Assembly: GCA_019241805.1 (NCBI GenBank) | Contig: JAFAWL010000010.1 | Location: 1 to 8,267, forward strand | Source: Actinomycetota bacterium | GTDB taxonomy: Bacteria; Actinomycetota; Actinomycetes; Mycobacteriales; Jatrophihabitantaceae | Direction of reading: 5' to 3' | DNA: 8,267 bases | In this document: positions 1 to 5,626 of the stretch, one piece after another | Position numbering within the stretch: the stretch's first letter is position 1 | Layout of the letters: each line of letters opens with the position of its first letter | Made by a program: the position numbers and the translations under genes | Notes under the pieces: generated by a model | Database searches by the model: none | What the model was told of the DNA's origin: nothing | The model's input: only the letters and a program-made list of their open reading frames with translations

Positions 1-512
1 CGCAACGCCTCGACGTCGAGTCGGTCGAGCAACGTGGCGGTGCGCTGCGGCGGTCGGAACCCGCACAGAGCGAAGAACTCGGTCAGGGCCCAGATCAACT
101 CGGGTTTGTGGTTCGGATCGCGATAGTTCCGATTCGGCGCATCACGCGGCACTCCGGCGGCGTCCTCAGCGGCGAAGCCGGCGCGCGCCTGGGTCAGAGT
201 CGGGTGCACCTGAATCGACAACGCGTGCTCGGCAGCCAGGATCTTCAGCAGGAAGGGCAGGCCGTCGCCGAAGCGCGAACGGACGGCGGGGCCCAGCAAC
301 TGGTCGGGTGCCGCCCGGATGGCCTGGTCCAGCGTCGGGCCGGTGTACCTCGGGTTCGAGTGCGTCGGACTCGGGTCGTCGGCGTGGCCACCGAACCACA
401 GTTCGGCGATCCGTTCGCCGGTCGCGGGCAAGCCGAGCAACTGCTGCACGGCCGTTCGCGAACCCCAGGCGTAGGGCCGCACGACTCCTTCGATGCGCAG
501 CAGGTCGGTCAC
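1..512 (-). CDS. manA: Mannose-6-phosphate isomerase, class I (3' end beyond the left edge)
   Basis: Cytosolic zinc enzyme that interconverts fructose-6-phosphate and mannose-6-phosphate, the entry step to GDP-mannose. The first 170 codons are present and the rest lies off the left edge. The N-terminus carries RPYAWGSRTA (residues 12-21) and AELWFGGH (36-43), both typical of type I phosphomannose isomerases. Zinc ligands are recognisable as Q101 and H103 in IQVHP, and E138 in NHKPE; the later histidine ligand would be outside the window. I chose GTG at 512-510 because the family-typical N-terminus follows within about ten residues and because the start overlaps the stop of the upstream transporter gene as GTGA. 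That implies translational coupling, and no strong Shine-Dalgarno is visible. It is the last visible gene of the operon that also contains manB, the next step of the pathway. The reading frame is intact up to the edge. Confidence 0.93.
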   Translation of the reverse strand, partial: MTDLLRIEGVVRPYAWGSRTAVQQLLGLPATGERIAELWFGGHADDPSPTHSNPRYTGPTLDQAIRAAPDQLLGPAVRSRFGDGLPFLLKILAAEHALSIQVHPTLTQARAGFAAEDAAGVPRDAPNRNYRDPNHKPELIWALTEFFALCGFRPPQRTATLLDRLDVEAL

Positions 513-1453
513 GGCGACGTCCGCGCGGTGAGGTCCTCGTCGGGCCGATCGACGAACAGATCCGGCTCGATGTAGATGACTCGCGCCGCCGGCACCGCTG
601 CCCGTACGCGGGCCTCGGCGGCGTCGATGGATGCCGAGATCTGCTCGATGCTCGACCCGGGCGGGATCGCGAGCTTCGCCGCGACCAGCAGCTCCTCCGG
701 ACCCAAGTGCATGGTGCGCAGGTGGATGATGCGATCGACACCTGGGCCGACGAGATTCGCTTCGATCGCGATCAGCGCCTCGGGTGAGGCCGACTCGCCC
801 AGCAGCAGGCTCTTCGTCTCGACGACGAGCAGACAGGCGACGCAGATGAGCAGCACGCCGATGCCGGTCGTGCCGATGCCGTCCCACACCGCGTTGTCGG
901 TGAGCGCGGCCAGACCGACGCCCGCCAAAGCGAGCACTAAGCCCGTCAACGCGGCTACGTCTTCCAGCAGCACCACCGGCAGATCGGGGATCTTGGCGTG
1001 ACGGATGAAAGCGAGCCAGCCGTCCTCGCCCTTGAGTTCGCGGGACTCGTGAATAGCCGTGCGTAGCGAGAACGATTCGAGGCCGATCGCGACCGCCAAC
1101 ACGATCAGCGCGACGGCGACCTCGTCGAGGTGGTGTGGATGGATGATCTTCTCTATGCCCTCGTAGAGGGCGAACAGGCCACCGGCCGAGAACAGCATCA
1201 GCGCGACGAGGAAGCCATAGACGTATCGGTCGCGTCCGTAGCCGAAGGGATGCTCCGGCGTGGCCCGGCGTTGCGAGCGTTTCGCGCCGACGAGGAGCAA
1301 CACCTGATTGCCCGAATCGACCACCGAGTGCACGCCTTCGGCCAGCATCGAGCTCGAACCGGTCACGGCGAACGCGACGAACTTGATGACCGCGATGCCG
1401 AGGTTCGCCCCCAGCGCGGCGAGCACGGCCTTCGAGCCCCCGCCGCTGCTCAC
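509..1453 (-). CDS. Cation diffusion facilitator (CDF) family transporter, SLC30A9-like
   Basis: Predicted inner-membrane divalent-cation/proton antiporter of 314 residues. About six hydrophobic segments are visible (roughly residues 8-30, 38-56, 79-96, 112-128, 158-184 and 192-212), followed by a soluble C-terminal domain (about 220-300) like the CDF cytoplasmic dimerisation domain. Segment 2 has H42 and D46 in GVHSVVDSGNQ, a standard CDF metal site. Segment 5 reads LLEDVAALTG (162-171): D165 is present, but the histidine four residues before it in classical HxxxD transporters is V161, and E164 sits next to the aspartate. This LLED pattern and the long segment preceding it recall the ZnT9/SLC30A9 branch. 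The metal (Zn, Mn, Fe or Co) cannot be told from sequence. GTG start at 1453 overlaps the upstream stop as GTGA, and its own stop overlaps the manA start in the same way. Leu172 is encoded by the rare codon TTA. Confidence 0.9.
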   Translation of the reverse strand: MSSGGGSKAVLAALGANLGIAVIKFVAFAVTGSSSMLAEGVHSVVDSGNQVLLLVGAKRSQRRATPEHPFGYGRDRYVYGFLVALMLFSAGGLFALYEGIEKIIHPHHLDEVAVALIVLAVAIGLESFSLRTAIHESRELKGEDGWLAFIRHAKIPDLPVVLLEDVAALTGLVLALAGVGLAALTDNAVWDGIGTTGIGVLLICVACLLVVETKSLLLGESASPEALIAIEANLVGPGVDRIIHLRTMHLGPEELLVAAKLAIPPGSSIEQISASIDAAEARVRAAVPAARVIYIEPDLFVDRPDEDLTARTSP

Positions 1454-2589
1454 CGCACATCCCGGGCCAGCGAATCGGACAGATCCCGGCCCAGACCGAG
1501 CGCGGCATACGCGGCGGTGAACGCACCGATCGCCGTCGCCCGGGCCAGGCGTACCAGACGTGAGCCCGACGGGACATCCACCCGAAGCGGTGGTCCGCCG
1601 CTGATCCTGGCGCTGTCCACCAGACGATCGAGGGCGCGTCGCGCCGCGATCTCCTCCAGCTCGATCTCGCCGGCGCTTCGCTCTCCGAAGACCGGATCGC
1701 GCGGGTCACCGTCGTCGCCGATCGTGACCAGGCGCGCTCCCCTATCCGCTTCGTCGATCCGATCACGGAAGAAGTCATCGGCCGGTCCGGCCGAGCGGGC
1801 GAGCAGCGCGGAGGCGAGGGCGAGTTCGTCGGGCAAGCCGACCGCGATCGCCGGCAACCCGGCCCACCGGCGCAGATCGTCGGCAAAGATCCGGGCCGCG
1901 ATCGTGGCGAACGAACCGGCACCGGCGACCACCGGACGCGATTCGGCGAGGTCGGTGGCCAACATCTTGGCGGGATTGGTGAACACCTCGGCCGACGGAC
2001 GGCACGCCTCGGCCGCCGCGTCCAGGGCGTCGGCCACCTCGGCGAACAAGCCGAGTGCCACTGCGCACACGCCCAGTTCGTGGGCGGCCAGCAGCAGGGG
2101 CGTGAGCAGCGCCCATCGGGCAGCGCGCGGACGTACGTCAGGGGCCAGCGCCGCGAATGGCGATCGCCCGGCGGCCGCGGCGATCGGCGAGGACCCCGGT
2201 GCGACGGCGGCACACAGCAGGCCCCGCCGGCCGGCTTGGGCGAGCAGCGCGGCGGTCCGGGGATGGGCCCCGTCAACGGCGGCGACCAGCAGGGCGTCGC
2301 TCGGGCCGGCCCAGCGCGGCAGATCGGCCGACGTCCACTCCACGACGGCCGCGCTCGGTGCGATCACGCGCGCCAGCACCCGGAAGGCGTCCCGGGCGGC
2401 GTCGTCACCGCTGAGCAGCACCGCGCGGGGCGGCGTCGAGGTCGCCAGGACGCCCGCACCGAATTCGTCGGCCAGCTGCACGGCGTTGCGTACCTGGGCG
2501 CCGGAGCCCGCGAGCGACCACAGCAGCCGATCGGCGTCGCGTCGGGACAGCTCGGCCTCGTCGGCGAGCAGGCCCTCGTCGAAGGTCAT
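1450..2589 (-). CDS. TobH-like SIS-domain protein (phosphosugar isomerase fold)
   Basis: A 379-residue cytosolic protein resembling actinobacterial TobH / Rv3256c-type proteins encoded between manA and manB. Two alpha/beta halves are visible. The N-terminal SIS-like half (about 55-145) contains AVLLSGDDAARDAF (56-69) and a SDALLVAAVDG strand-turn (97-107). The C-terminal half (about 200-379) begins with NPAKMLA and VVAGAGSFATIAARI, like the C-terminal domain of bacterial phosphoglucose/phosphomannose isomerases. I do not see the Ser/Thr-rich phosphosugar-binding loops expected of an active isomerase, so it may bind a phosphosugar without isomerising it; this is inference. ATG start at 2589 overlaps the Trm112-like stop as ATGA, and its stop overlaps the transporter start as GTGA, so it is probably translationally coupled on both sides. 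Alanine-rich composition is normal for such genomes. The function is not established; the pathway link rests on position. Confidence 0.85.
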   Translation of the reverse strand: MTFDEGLLADEAELSRRDADRLLWSLAGSGAQVRNAVQLADEFGAGVLATSTPPRAVLLSGDDAARDAFRVLARVIAPSAAVVEWTSADLPRWAGPSDALLVAAVDGAHPRTAALLAQAGRRGLLCAAVAPGSSPIAAAAGRSPFAALAPDVRPRAARWALLTPLLLAAHELGVCAVALGLFAEVADALDAAAEACRPSAEVFTNPAKMLATDLAESRPVVAGAGSFATIAARIFADDLRRWAGLPAIAVGLPDELALASALLARSAGPADDFFRDRIDEADRGARLVTIGDDGDPRDPVFGERSAGEIELEEIAARRALDRLVDSARISGGPPLRVDVPSGSRLVRLARATAIGAFTAAYAALGLGRDLSDSLARDVR

Positions 2590-2789
2590 GACCGCGCCGC
2601 ATCCGCGGCCTGACCGATGCCGTTCGGTCCGGGCGTGGCGTCGTCCATCAGCAGGTCGGGCAGGCCATCACTGATCGGATAACGCGTTGCGCAGTACGTG
2701 CACAGCAGTTCGCCGTCGACTTCGCGCAGTGGAGCGTGATCATCGCTCGGGCAGGCCAACAGCCCGAGAAGCTGCGGATCGATGGTCAT
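2586..2789 (-). CDS. Trm112-like small zinc-ribbon protein
   Basis: A 67-residue protein of the Trm112/YcaR type. It has the characteristic N-terminal LLGLLACP (7-14), a central ELLCTYCATRYPI (27-39) and DGLPDLL (41-47), matching the family pattern of a cysteine pair, a YP motif and a GIP-like turn. In eukaryotes and archaea Trm112 activates methyltransferases; bacterial members are mostly uncharacterised. Three of four usual zinc cysteines are present (C13, C30, C33). The fourth, normally in a CPxC motif, is replaced by D16; H18 nearby could substitute. The last 20 or so residues are polar, Gly/Ala-rich and probably disordered. The start ATG at 2789 has a good Shine-Dalgarno (GGGAG, complement of 2795-2799, 5 nt spacing). 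The gene lies 37 bp downstream of manB and overlaps the TobH-like start by four bases. Confidence 0.85.
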   Translation of the reverse strand: MTIDPQLLGLLACPSDDHAPLREVDGELLCTYCATRYPISDGLPDLLMDDATPGPNGIGQAADAARS

Positions 2790-2826
2790 CGGTACTCCCG
2801 TCGCGCTTCGATCGAAACGTGATTCA

Positions 2827-4197
2827 TCAGCCGCGAATAACGCCCAGCGCCTCGTCGCGCAGAGCGGTCATGGCGGGCTCGTCCGGAGCCTCGACGTTCA
2901 GGCGTAGCAGCGGTTCGGTGTTCGAGGGCCGCACGTTGATCCAACTACCGTCGGCGAATTCGACTGTCAGTCCGTCCAGTTCGTCGGTGGCTGTCGCCCG
3001 CGCGGAAAATGCGGCGCGCACGGCCTCGATCCGCTCGCCCTGATCGCGGACGGTCGAGTTGATCTCACCGGACTCGGTGTAGCGCGCGTAGCCCGCGACC
3101 AGCTCGGCCAGCGGAGCCGGTTGCTCGCCGAGCGCAGCCAGCACGTGCATGGCGGCGAGCATGCCGGTGTCGGCCCGCCAGAAGTCACGAAAGTAGTAGT
3201 GGGCGGAATGTTCGCCCCCGAAGACGGCATCGGTCTCGGCCATCCGCGCCTTGATGTAGGAGTGCCCGACACGGGTACGAACAGGCGTCCCGCCCCGCTC
3301 GGCGATCAGCTGCGGCACGGCGCGCGAGGTGATCAGGTTGTGGATCACAGCTGCGCCCGGGGCGCGGGCCAGCTCGCGATCGGCAACCAGTGCGGTGATC
3401 GCGCTGGGCGAGACGGCGGCCCCGGCGGCGTCGACGACGAAGCAGCGATCGGCGTCTCCGTCGAACGCGAGACCGATGTCGGCGCCCTGCTTCACCACTT
3501 CGGCCTGAAGGTCGACGAGATTGGCCGGCTCCAGTGGATTGGCCTCGTGGTTGGGGAAGCTGCCGTCGAGCTCGAAATACAGCGGGACGATCTGCAGTGG
3601 CAGCTTCCCCAGCACGGCGTCGCCCAGGACGGCCGGCACCGTGTAGCCGCCCATGCCGTTCCCGGCGTCGACCACGACCTTCAACGCTCGCGAGCCGCTC
3701 AGATCGACCAGCTCGCGCAGGTAGCGGGCATAAGCCGTCAGCAGGTCATGGCTTTCGACGACTGCCGGATCGGGCATCGGCCGGCCGAGGTAGCTCGCGG
3801 CTCTTTCCCGGATCTCGCTCAATCCGCTGTCGGATCCGATCGGTACGGCCTTAGCCCGGCACATCTTGATGCCGTTGTACTTCGCCGGATTGTGGCTGGC
3901 CGTGAACATCGCCCCCGGAAGTTCGAGGTGTCCGGAGGCGAAGTAGAGCATGTCCGTCGAGGCGAGGCCGGCGTCGACGATCGACGCGCCCCGGGAAGCC
4001 GCGCCGGCCGCGAAGGCCTGGGACAGCGCCGGTCCCGATTCCCGCATGTCGTGCGCGACCACCAGGCGCTGCGCGCCGGTGACGTCGACGAACGCGGCGC
4101 CGACGGCCTGGCAGACGTCTTCGTCGAGCTGCTCGGGGACGACGCCGCGGACGTCGTAGGCCTTGATGATCGCGGAAAGGGTCTGTGCGGATGCCAC
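2827..4197 (-). CDS. manB: Phosphomannomutase/phosphoglucomutase
   Basis: Alpha-D-phosphohexomutase of 456 residues that converts mannose-6-phosphate to mannose-1-phosphate (often also acting on glucose phosphates), supplying GDP-mannose synthesis. All four family signatures are visible in order: the phosphoserine loop FTASHNPAKYNGIK with catalytic S101; the Mg-binding loop DGDADR at 246-251; the sugar-specificity loop GEHSAHYYF at 328-336; and the phosphate-binding loop RPSNTEP at 423-429. Length is normal and the N-terminus IKAYDVRG (11-18) matches actinobacterial ManB. The start is GTG at 4197 with only a weak upstream AGGG. It follows DUF3499 after a 23-bp gap with no terminator, so the two are likely co-transcribed. 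It ends in tandem stop codons (TGATGA, complement of 2824-2829). Assignment as ManB rather than a general phosphoglucomutase rests on the linked manA. Confidence 0.95.
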   Translation of the reverse strand: MASAQTLSAIIKAYDVRGVVPEQLDEDVCQAVGAAFVDVTGAQRLVVAHDMRESGPALSQAFAAGAASRGASIVDAGLASTDMLYFASGHLELPGAMFTASHNPAKYNGIKMCRAKAVPIGSDSGLSEIRERAASYLGRPMPDPAVVESHDLLTAYARYLRELVDLSGSRALKVVVDAGNGMGGYTVPAVLGDAVLGKLPLQIVPLYFELDGSFPNHEANPLEPANLVDLQAEVVKQGADIGLAFDGDADRCFVVDAAGAAVSPSAITALVADRELARAPGAAVIHNLITSRAVPQLIAERGGTPVRTRVGHSYIKARMAETDAVFGGEHSAHYYFRDFWRADTGMLAAMHVLAALGEQPAPLAELVAGYARYTESGEINSTVRDQGERIEAVRAAFSARATATDELDGLTVEFADGSWINVRPSNTEPLLRLNVEAPDEPAMTALRDEALGVIRG

Positions 4198-4220
4198 CCG
4201 ACGACCCTAGGCGATCCGGT

Positions 4221-4571
4221 TCACTTGGCGGGGGGTACGAGTCTCAGATGTCCGCGTCGTCCCGTGGTGGTGTCGGTCGCATCAACTGGCGCCGGCTCCA
4301 CCCGCGCGGCCTCCCGCACCGCGTCGGCGAGCGCTTCCAGGTCGTCGGCGTGCGGGATGGGGGCGGGGAACTCACCCGCGTGCCGCATGACCTCCCAGCC
4401 CCGTGGCACGGTCAGCCGAACGGCGTGCTCCTCGCACAGGTCGTACGAGTGCGGCTCGGCGAAGCTGGCTAAGGGCCCGACGACGGCGGTGGAATCGGAG
4501 TAGACGTAGGTGAGCGTCGCCACGGCCGGCCGGGCGCACCCCGTGCGCGTACACCCCCGCAGATGCCTCAC
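4221..4571 (-). CDS. DUF3499 family protein (putative small zinc-binding protein)
   Basis: Protein of 116 residues matching the actinobacterial DUF3499 family (Rv3258c type), of unknown function and always near manB and whiB2 as far as I recall. The conserved core is CTRTGCARPAVATLTYVY (7-24), followed by SDSTAVVGPL and HSYDLCEEHA (41-50), then PRGWEV. The pattern C7-x4-C12 with C46-x2-H49 looks like a zinc-ribbon-type site; this is inference. The C-terminal third is polar and probably flexible. I chose GTG at 4571 because the conserved region begins within six residues and a TATCGT -10 element lies 8 nt upstream, consistent with a leaderless start. An in-frame ATG at 4655 would add 28 residues that look non-conserved, and would nearly touch the divergent gene. 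Leu34 is a TTA codon. It is the first gene of the leftward operon. Confidence 0.82.
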   Translation of the reverse strand: MRHLRGCTRTGCARPAVATLTYVYSDSTAVVGPLASFAEPHSYDLCEEHAVRLTVPRGWEVMRHAGEFPAPIPHADDLEALADAVREAARVEPAPVDATDTTTGRRGHLRLVPPAK

Positions 4572-4675
4572 AGGGCGCGACGATAGTCCTCGACCGGGTT
4601 CGGAACCGGTAACCACGGGACGATTCGCGTCCGCGTCGCACGAGTGCCGGCACATACTCGCCTACAGTGTCGGTC
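4572..4675. promoter_or_regulatory. Divergent promoter region between DUF3499/manB operon and zincin-like gene
   Basis: A 104-bp gap between divergent genes. Leftward, TATCGT (complement of 4580-4585) lies 8 nt before the GTG of DUF3499. Rightward, TACAGT (4663-4668) lies 7 nt before the GTG at 4676, and CATACT (4653-4658) lies 8 nt before the alternative GTG at 4667. These spacings fit leaderless transcripts, which are common in actinobacteria. No convincing -35 boxes are seen in either direction. An imperfect palindrome at 4593-4610 lies just upstream of the leftward -10. All of this is motif reading and remains untested. Confidence 0.4.
4593..4610. repeat. Imperfect palindrome, possible operator
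   Basis: The sequence ACCGG-g-TTC-g-GAACCGGT has two 8-base arms that are exact reverse complements apart from one extra G at 4598, around a central G at 4602. It occupies the place where a -35 contact for the DUF3499/manB operon promoter would lie, so a dimeric regulator could bind here. Chance is possible in GC-rich DNA and no regulator is identified. Confidence 0.35.
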
Positions 4676-5131
4676 GTGAGTGGCCCGAACCACCGCCGTC
4701 AGCGTCGGCACCGCGACCGGCACGGCCGAGGACTGCGGGCTCCGTTGGCGCCTCCGGGCGTGCCCCTGACTCGCAGTCGCCGCGAAACGTTCGACGAGCT
4801 GATTCTCGACGCCGTGGAGGATCTCGAACGGCACTGGGCTGCTGAGATCGCCGGCTTGGAGTTCGCGGTCGAAGAAGTCCCGCTCATCGACTATCCGGTG
4901 ATCGCCGACTACGAGCCGGACGCCATTGTCGACCGGGGGGTGCCGCTCGGACGTCTGGTTCGGGAAGGGGTCGCGGGGACCGACAAGCCGACCATCGTGC
5001 TTTACCGACGACCACTGGAGGCTCGCTCGCTGCCCACCGAGGACCGCGCCGATTTGATCTTCTCGGTGGTGGCCGAGTTGGTGGCCCTGGCCGTCGGCAA
5101 GGACGTCGACGAGATCGACCCGCCGGACTGA
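4676..5131 (+). CDS. Zincin-like metallopeptidase family protein with lost HExxH motif
   Basis: Protein of 151 residues from the bacterial 'metallopeptidase family' (DUF1025/Zincin_1 type), resembling Rv3259 next to whiB2 in mycobacteria. A basic N-terminus (HRRQRRHRDRHGRG) and Pro-rich stretch lead into the conserved RETFDELILDAVEDLE helix, then ITVLYRRPLE-like residues (here PTIVLYRRPLEAR). In active members the next helix holds HExxH; here it reads VVAELVALAVG, so both histidines are alanine (A133, A137) and only the glutamate (E134) remains. It is therefore unlikely to be a zinc protease. The start is uncertain: GTG 4676 is favoured by a TACAGT element 7 nt upstream, whereas GTG 4667 would add three residues. 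It is transcribed opposite to all other genes here and converges on whiB2 with 4 bp between stops, so the two 3' ends probably overlap as RNA. Confidence 0.8.
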   Translation: MSGPNHRRQRRHRDRHGRGLRAPLAPPGVPLTRSRRETFDELILDAVEDLERHWAAEIAGLEFAVEEVPLIDYPVIADYEPDAIVDRGVPLGRLVREGVAGTDKPTIVLYRRPLEARSLPTEDRADLIFSVVAELVALAVGKDVDEIDPPD

Positions 5132-5135
5132 GGGG

Positions 5136-5417
5136 TCAGACGGCACGCCGGCGAAGCCGACGCCGTTCCCGCTCCGACAACCCGCCCCAGATTCCGAAGC
5201 GTTCGTCGTGTTCCAGCGCGTACTCGAGGCACTCGGCCCGTACCTCGCAGCCGACGCAGATCTTCTTAGCCTCGCGGGTCGAGCCGCCTTTTTCAGGAAA
5301 GAACGCCTCGGGGTCGGTTTGCGAGCACAGGGCGCGCTCGTGCCAACCACCCTGGTCGGGCAGGCCGAAGATCTCGGCGAGGTCGTCTTCCTGCAGGCTC
5401 GTCAGCGGATTGGTCAT
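5136..5417 (-). CDS. whiB2: WhiB2-type (WhmD-like) iron-sulfur transcriptional regulator
   Basis: Cytosolic WhiB-like regulator of 93 residues. Four cysteines coordinate a [4Fe-4S] cluster: C31, then C54-x2-C57-x5-C63. The family turn GIWGG (75-79) and a basic C-terminal tail (RERRRLRRR) follow. The block QTDPEAFFPEKGGSTREAKK matches the WhiB2/WhmD subgroup, which in mycobacteria and Streptomyces acts in septation and sporulation (established for the family, not shown here). I chose ATG 5417 because GGAGGG lies 4 nt upstream. In-frame starts at GTG 5483 and ATG 5480 would give 115 or 114 residues, and the best promoter predicts a transcript starting almost exactly there, so a longer leaderless form is a real alternative. 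It lies downstream of fbiC on the same strand, across a 209-bp gap with its own promoter. Confidence 0.93.
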   Translation of the reverse strand: MTNPLTSLQEDDLAEIFGLPDQGGWHERALCSQTDPEAFFPEKGGSTREAKKICVGCEVRAECLEYALEHDERFGIWGGLSERERRRLRRRAV

Positions 5418-5421
5418 GACG

Positions 5422-5427
5422 CCCTCC
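5422..5427 (-). promoter_or_regulatory. Strong Shine-Dalgarno before WhiB2 ATG 5417
   Basis: GGAGGG on the minus strand (complement of 5422-5427), 4 nt before the ATG at 5417. It is the strongest ribosome binding site in the window and supports the 93-residue WhiB2 start over the upstream GTG/ATG pair. Confidence 0.7.
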
Positions 5428-5487
5428 AGGGGCTGCGGGGCTGCGCGTCGGGGCTCGCGCAGGTGGGGCTCGAATGACATCACGGAA

Positions 5488-5517
5488 ATTACACCCGTGT
5501 CGTTCGCGGTTCGTCAA
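5488..5517 (-). promoter_or_regulatory. Sigma-70-like promoter of whiB2
   Basis: On the minus strand, TTGACG (-35, complement of 5512-5517) is followed after 18 bp by TGTAAT (-10, complement of 5488-5493). Both hexamers are close to consensus, the best such pair seen here. The predicted transcript start, near 5480-5482, falls on the in-frame GTG/ATG pair at 5483-5478. That implies either a leaderless long WhiB2 or a leader of about 65 nt for the 5417 start. Confidence 0.6.
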
Positions 5518-5626
5518 GTCATGATCTGCTAATTGCCGAAATTTATTTTCCGGATACAGCACTTCCGGCGGGGTTCTCGCCCGTGATCACGTGCCGTCGG
5601 CCGATGTCGATGTCCGGCGCGCGAGC
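5518..5626. other. Upstream whiB2 / downstream fbiC intergenic DNA
   Basis: No gene seen. It contains the only AT-rich patch of the window (about 5531-5550), two TTCCGG direct copies (5548-5553 and 5563-5568), and a perfect 10-bp palindrome CGTGATCACG (5582-5591) overlapping CACGTG (5588-5593). These sit upstream of the whiB2 promoter and could be regulator sites. I see no clear rho-independent terminator for fbiC, so read-through into whiB2 is possible. Confidence 0.4.

Noticed and set aside
166..741. Minus-strand open frame of 191 codons overlapping manA and the CDF gene
   Set aside because: Out of frame with both; Arg/Ser/Pro-rich. The true manA frame in the same region shows the zinc-ligand motifs.
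1130..2674. Long plus-strand open frame (514 codons) opposite the CDF and TobH-like genes
   Set aside because: It is Ser/Arg/Ala-rich with no recognisable domain, spans two well-supported minus-strand genes, and is a typical antisense frame in high-GC DNA.
3121..4503. Plus-strand open frame (460 codons) opposite manB and DUF3499
   Set aside because: Antisense shadow of manB, whose four signature motifs are all intact. The composition is low-complexity and no domain is recognisable.
4572..4655. Longer DUF3499 start at ATG 4655
   Set aside because: The extra 28 residues look unlike the family, which begins just before the CxxxxC motif. A plausible leaderless GTG at 4571 explains the start better.
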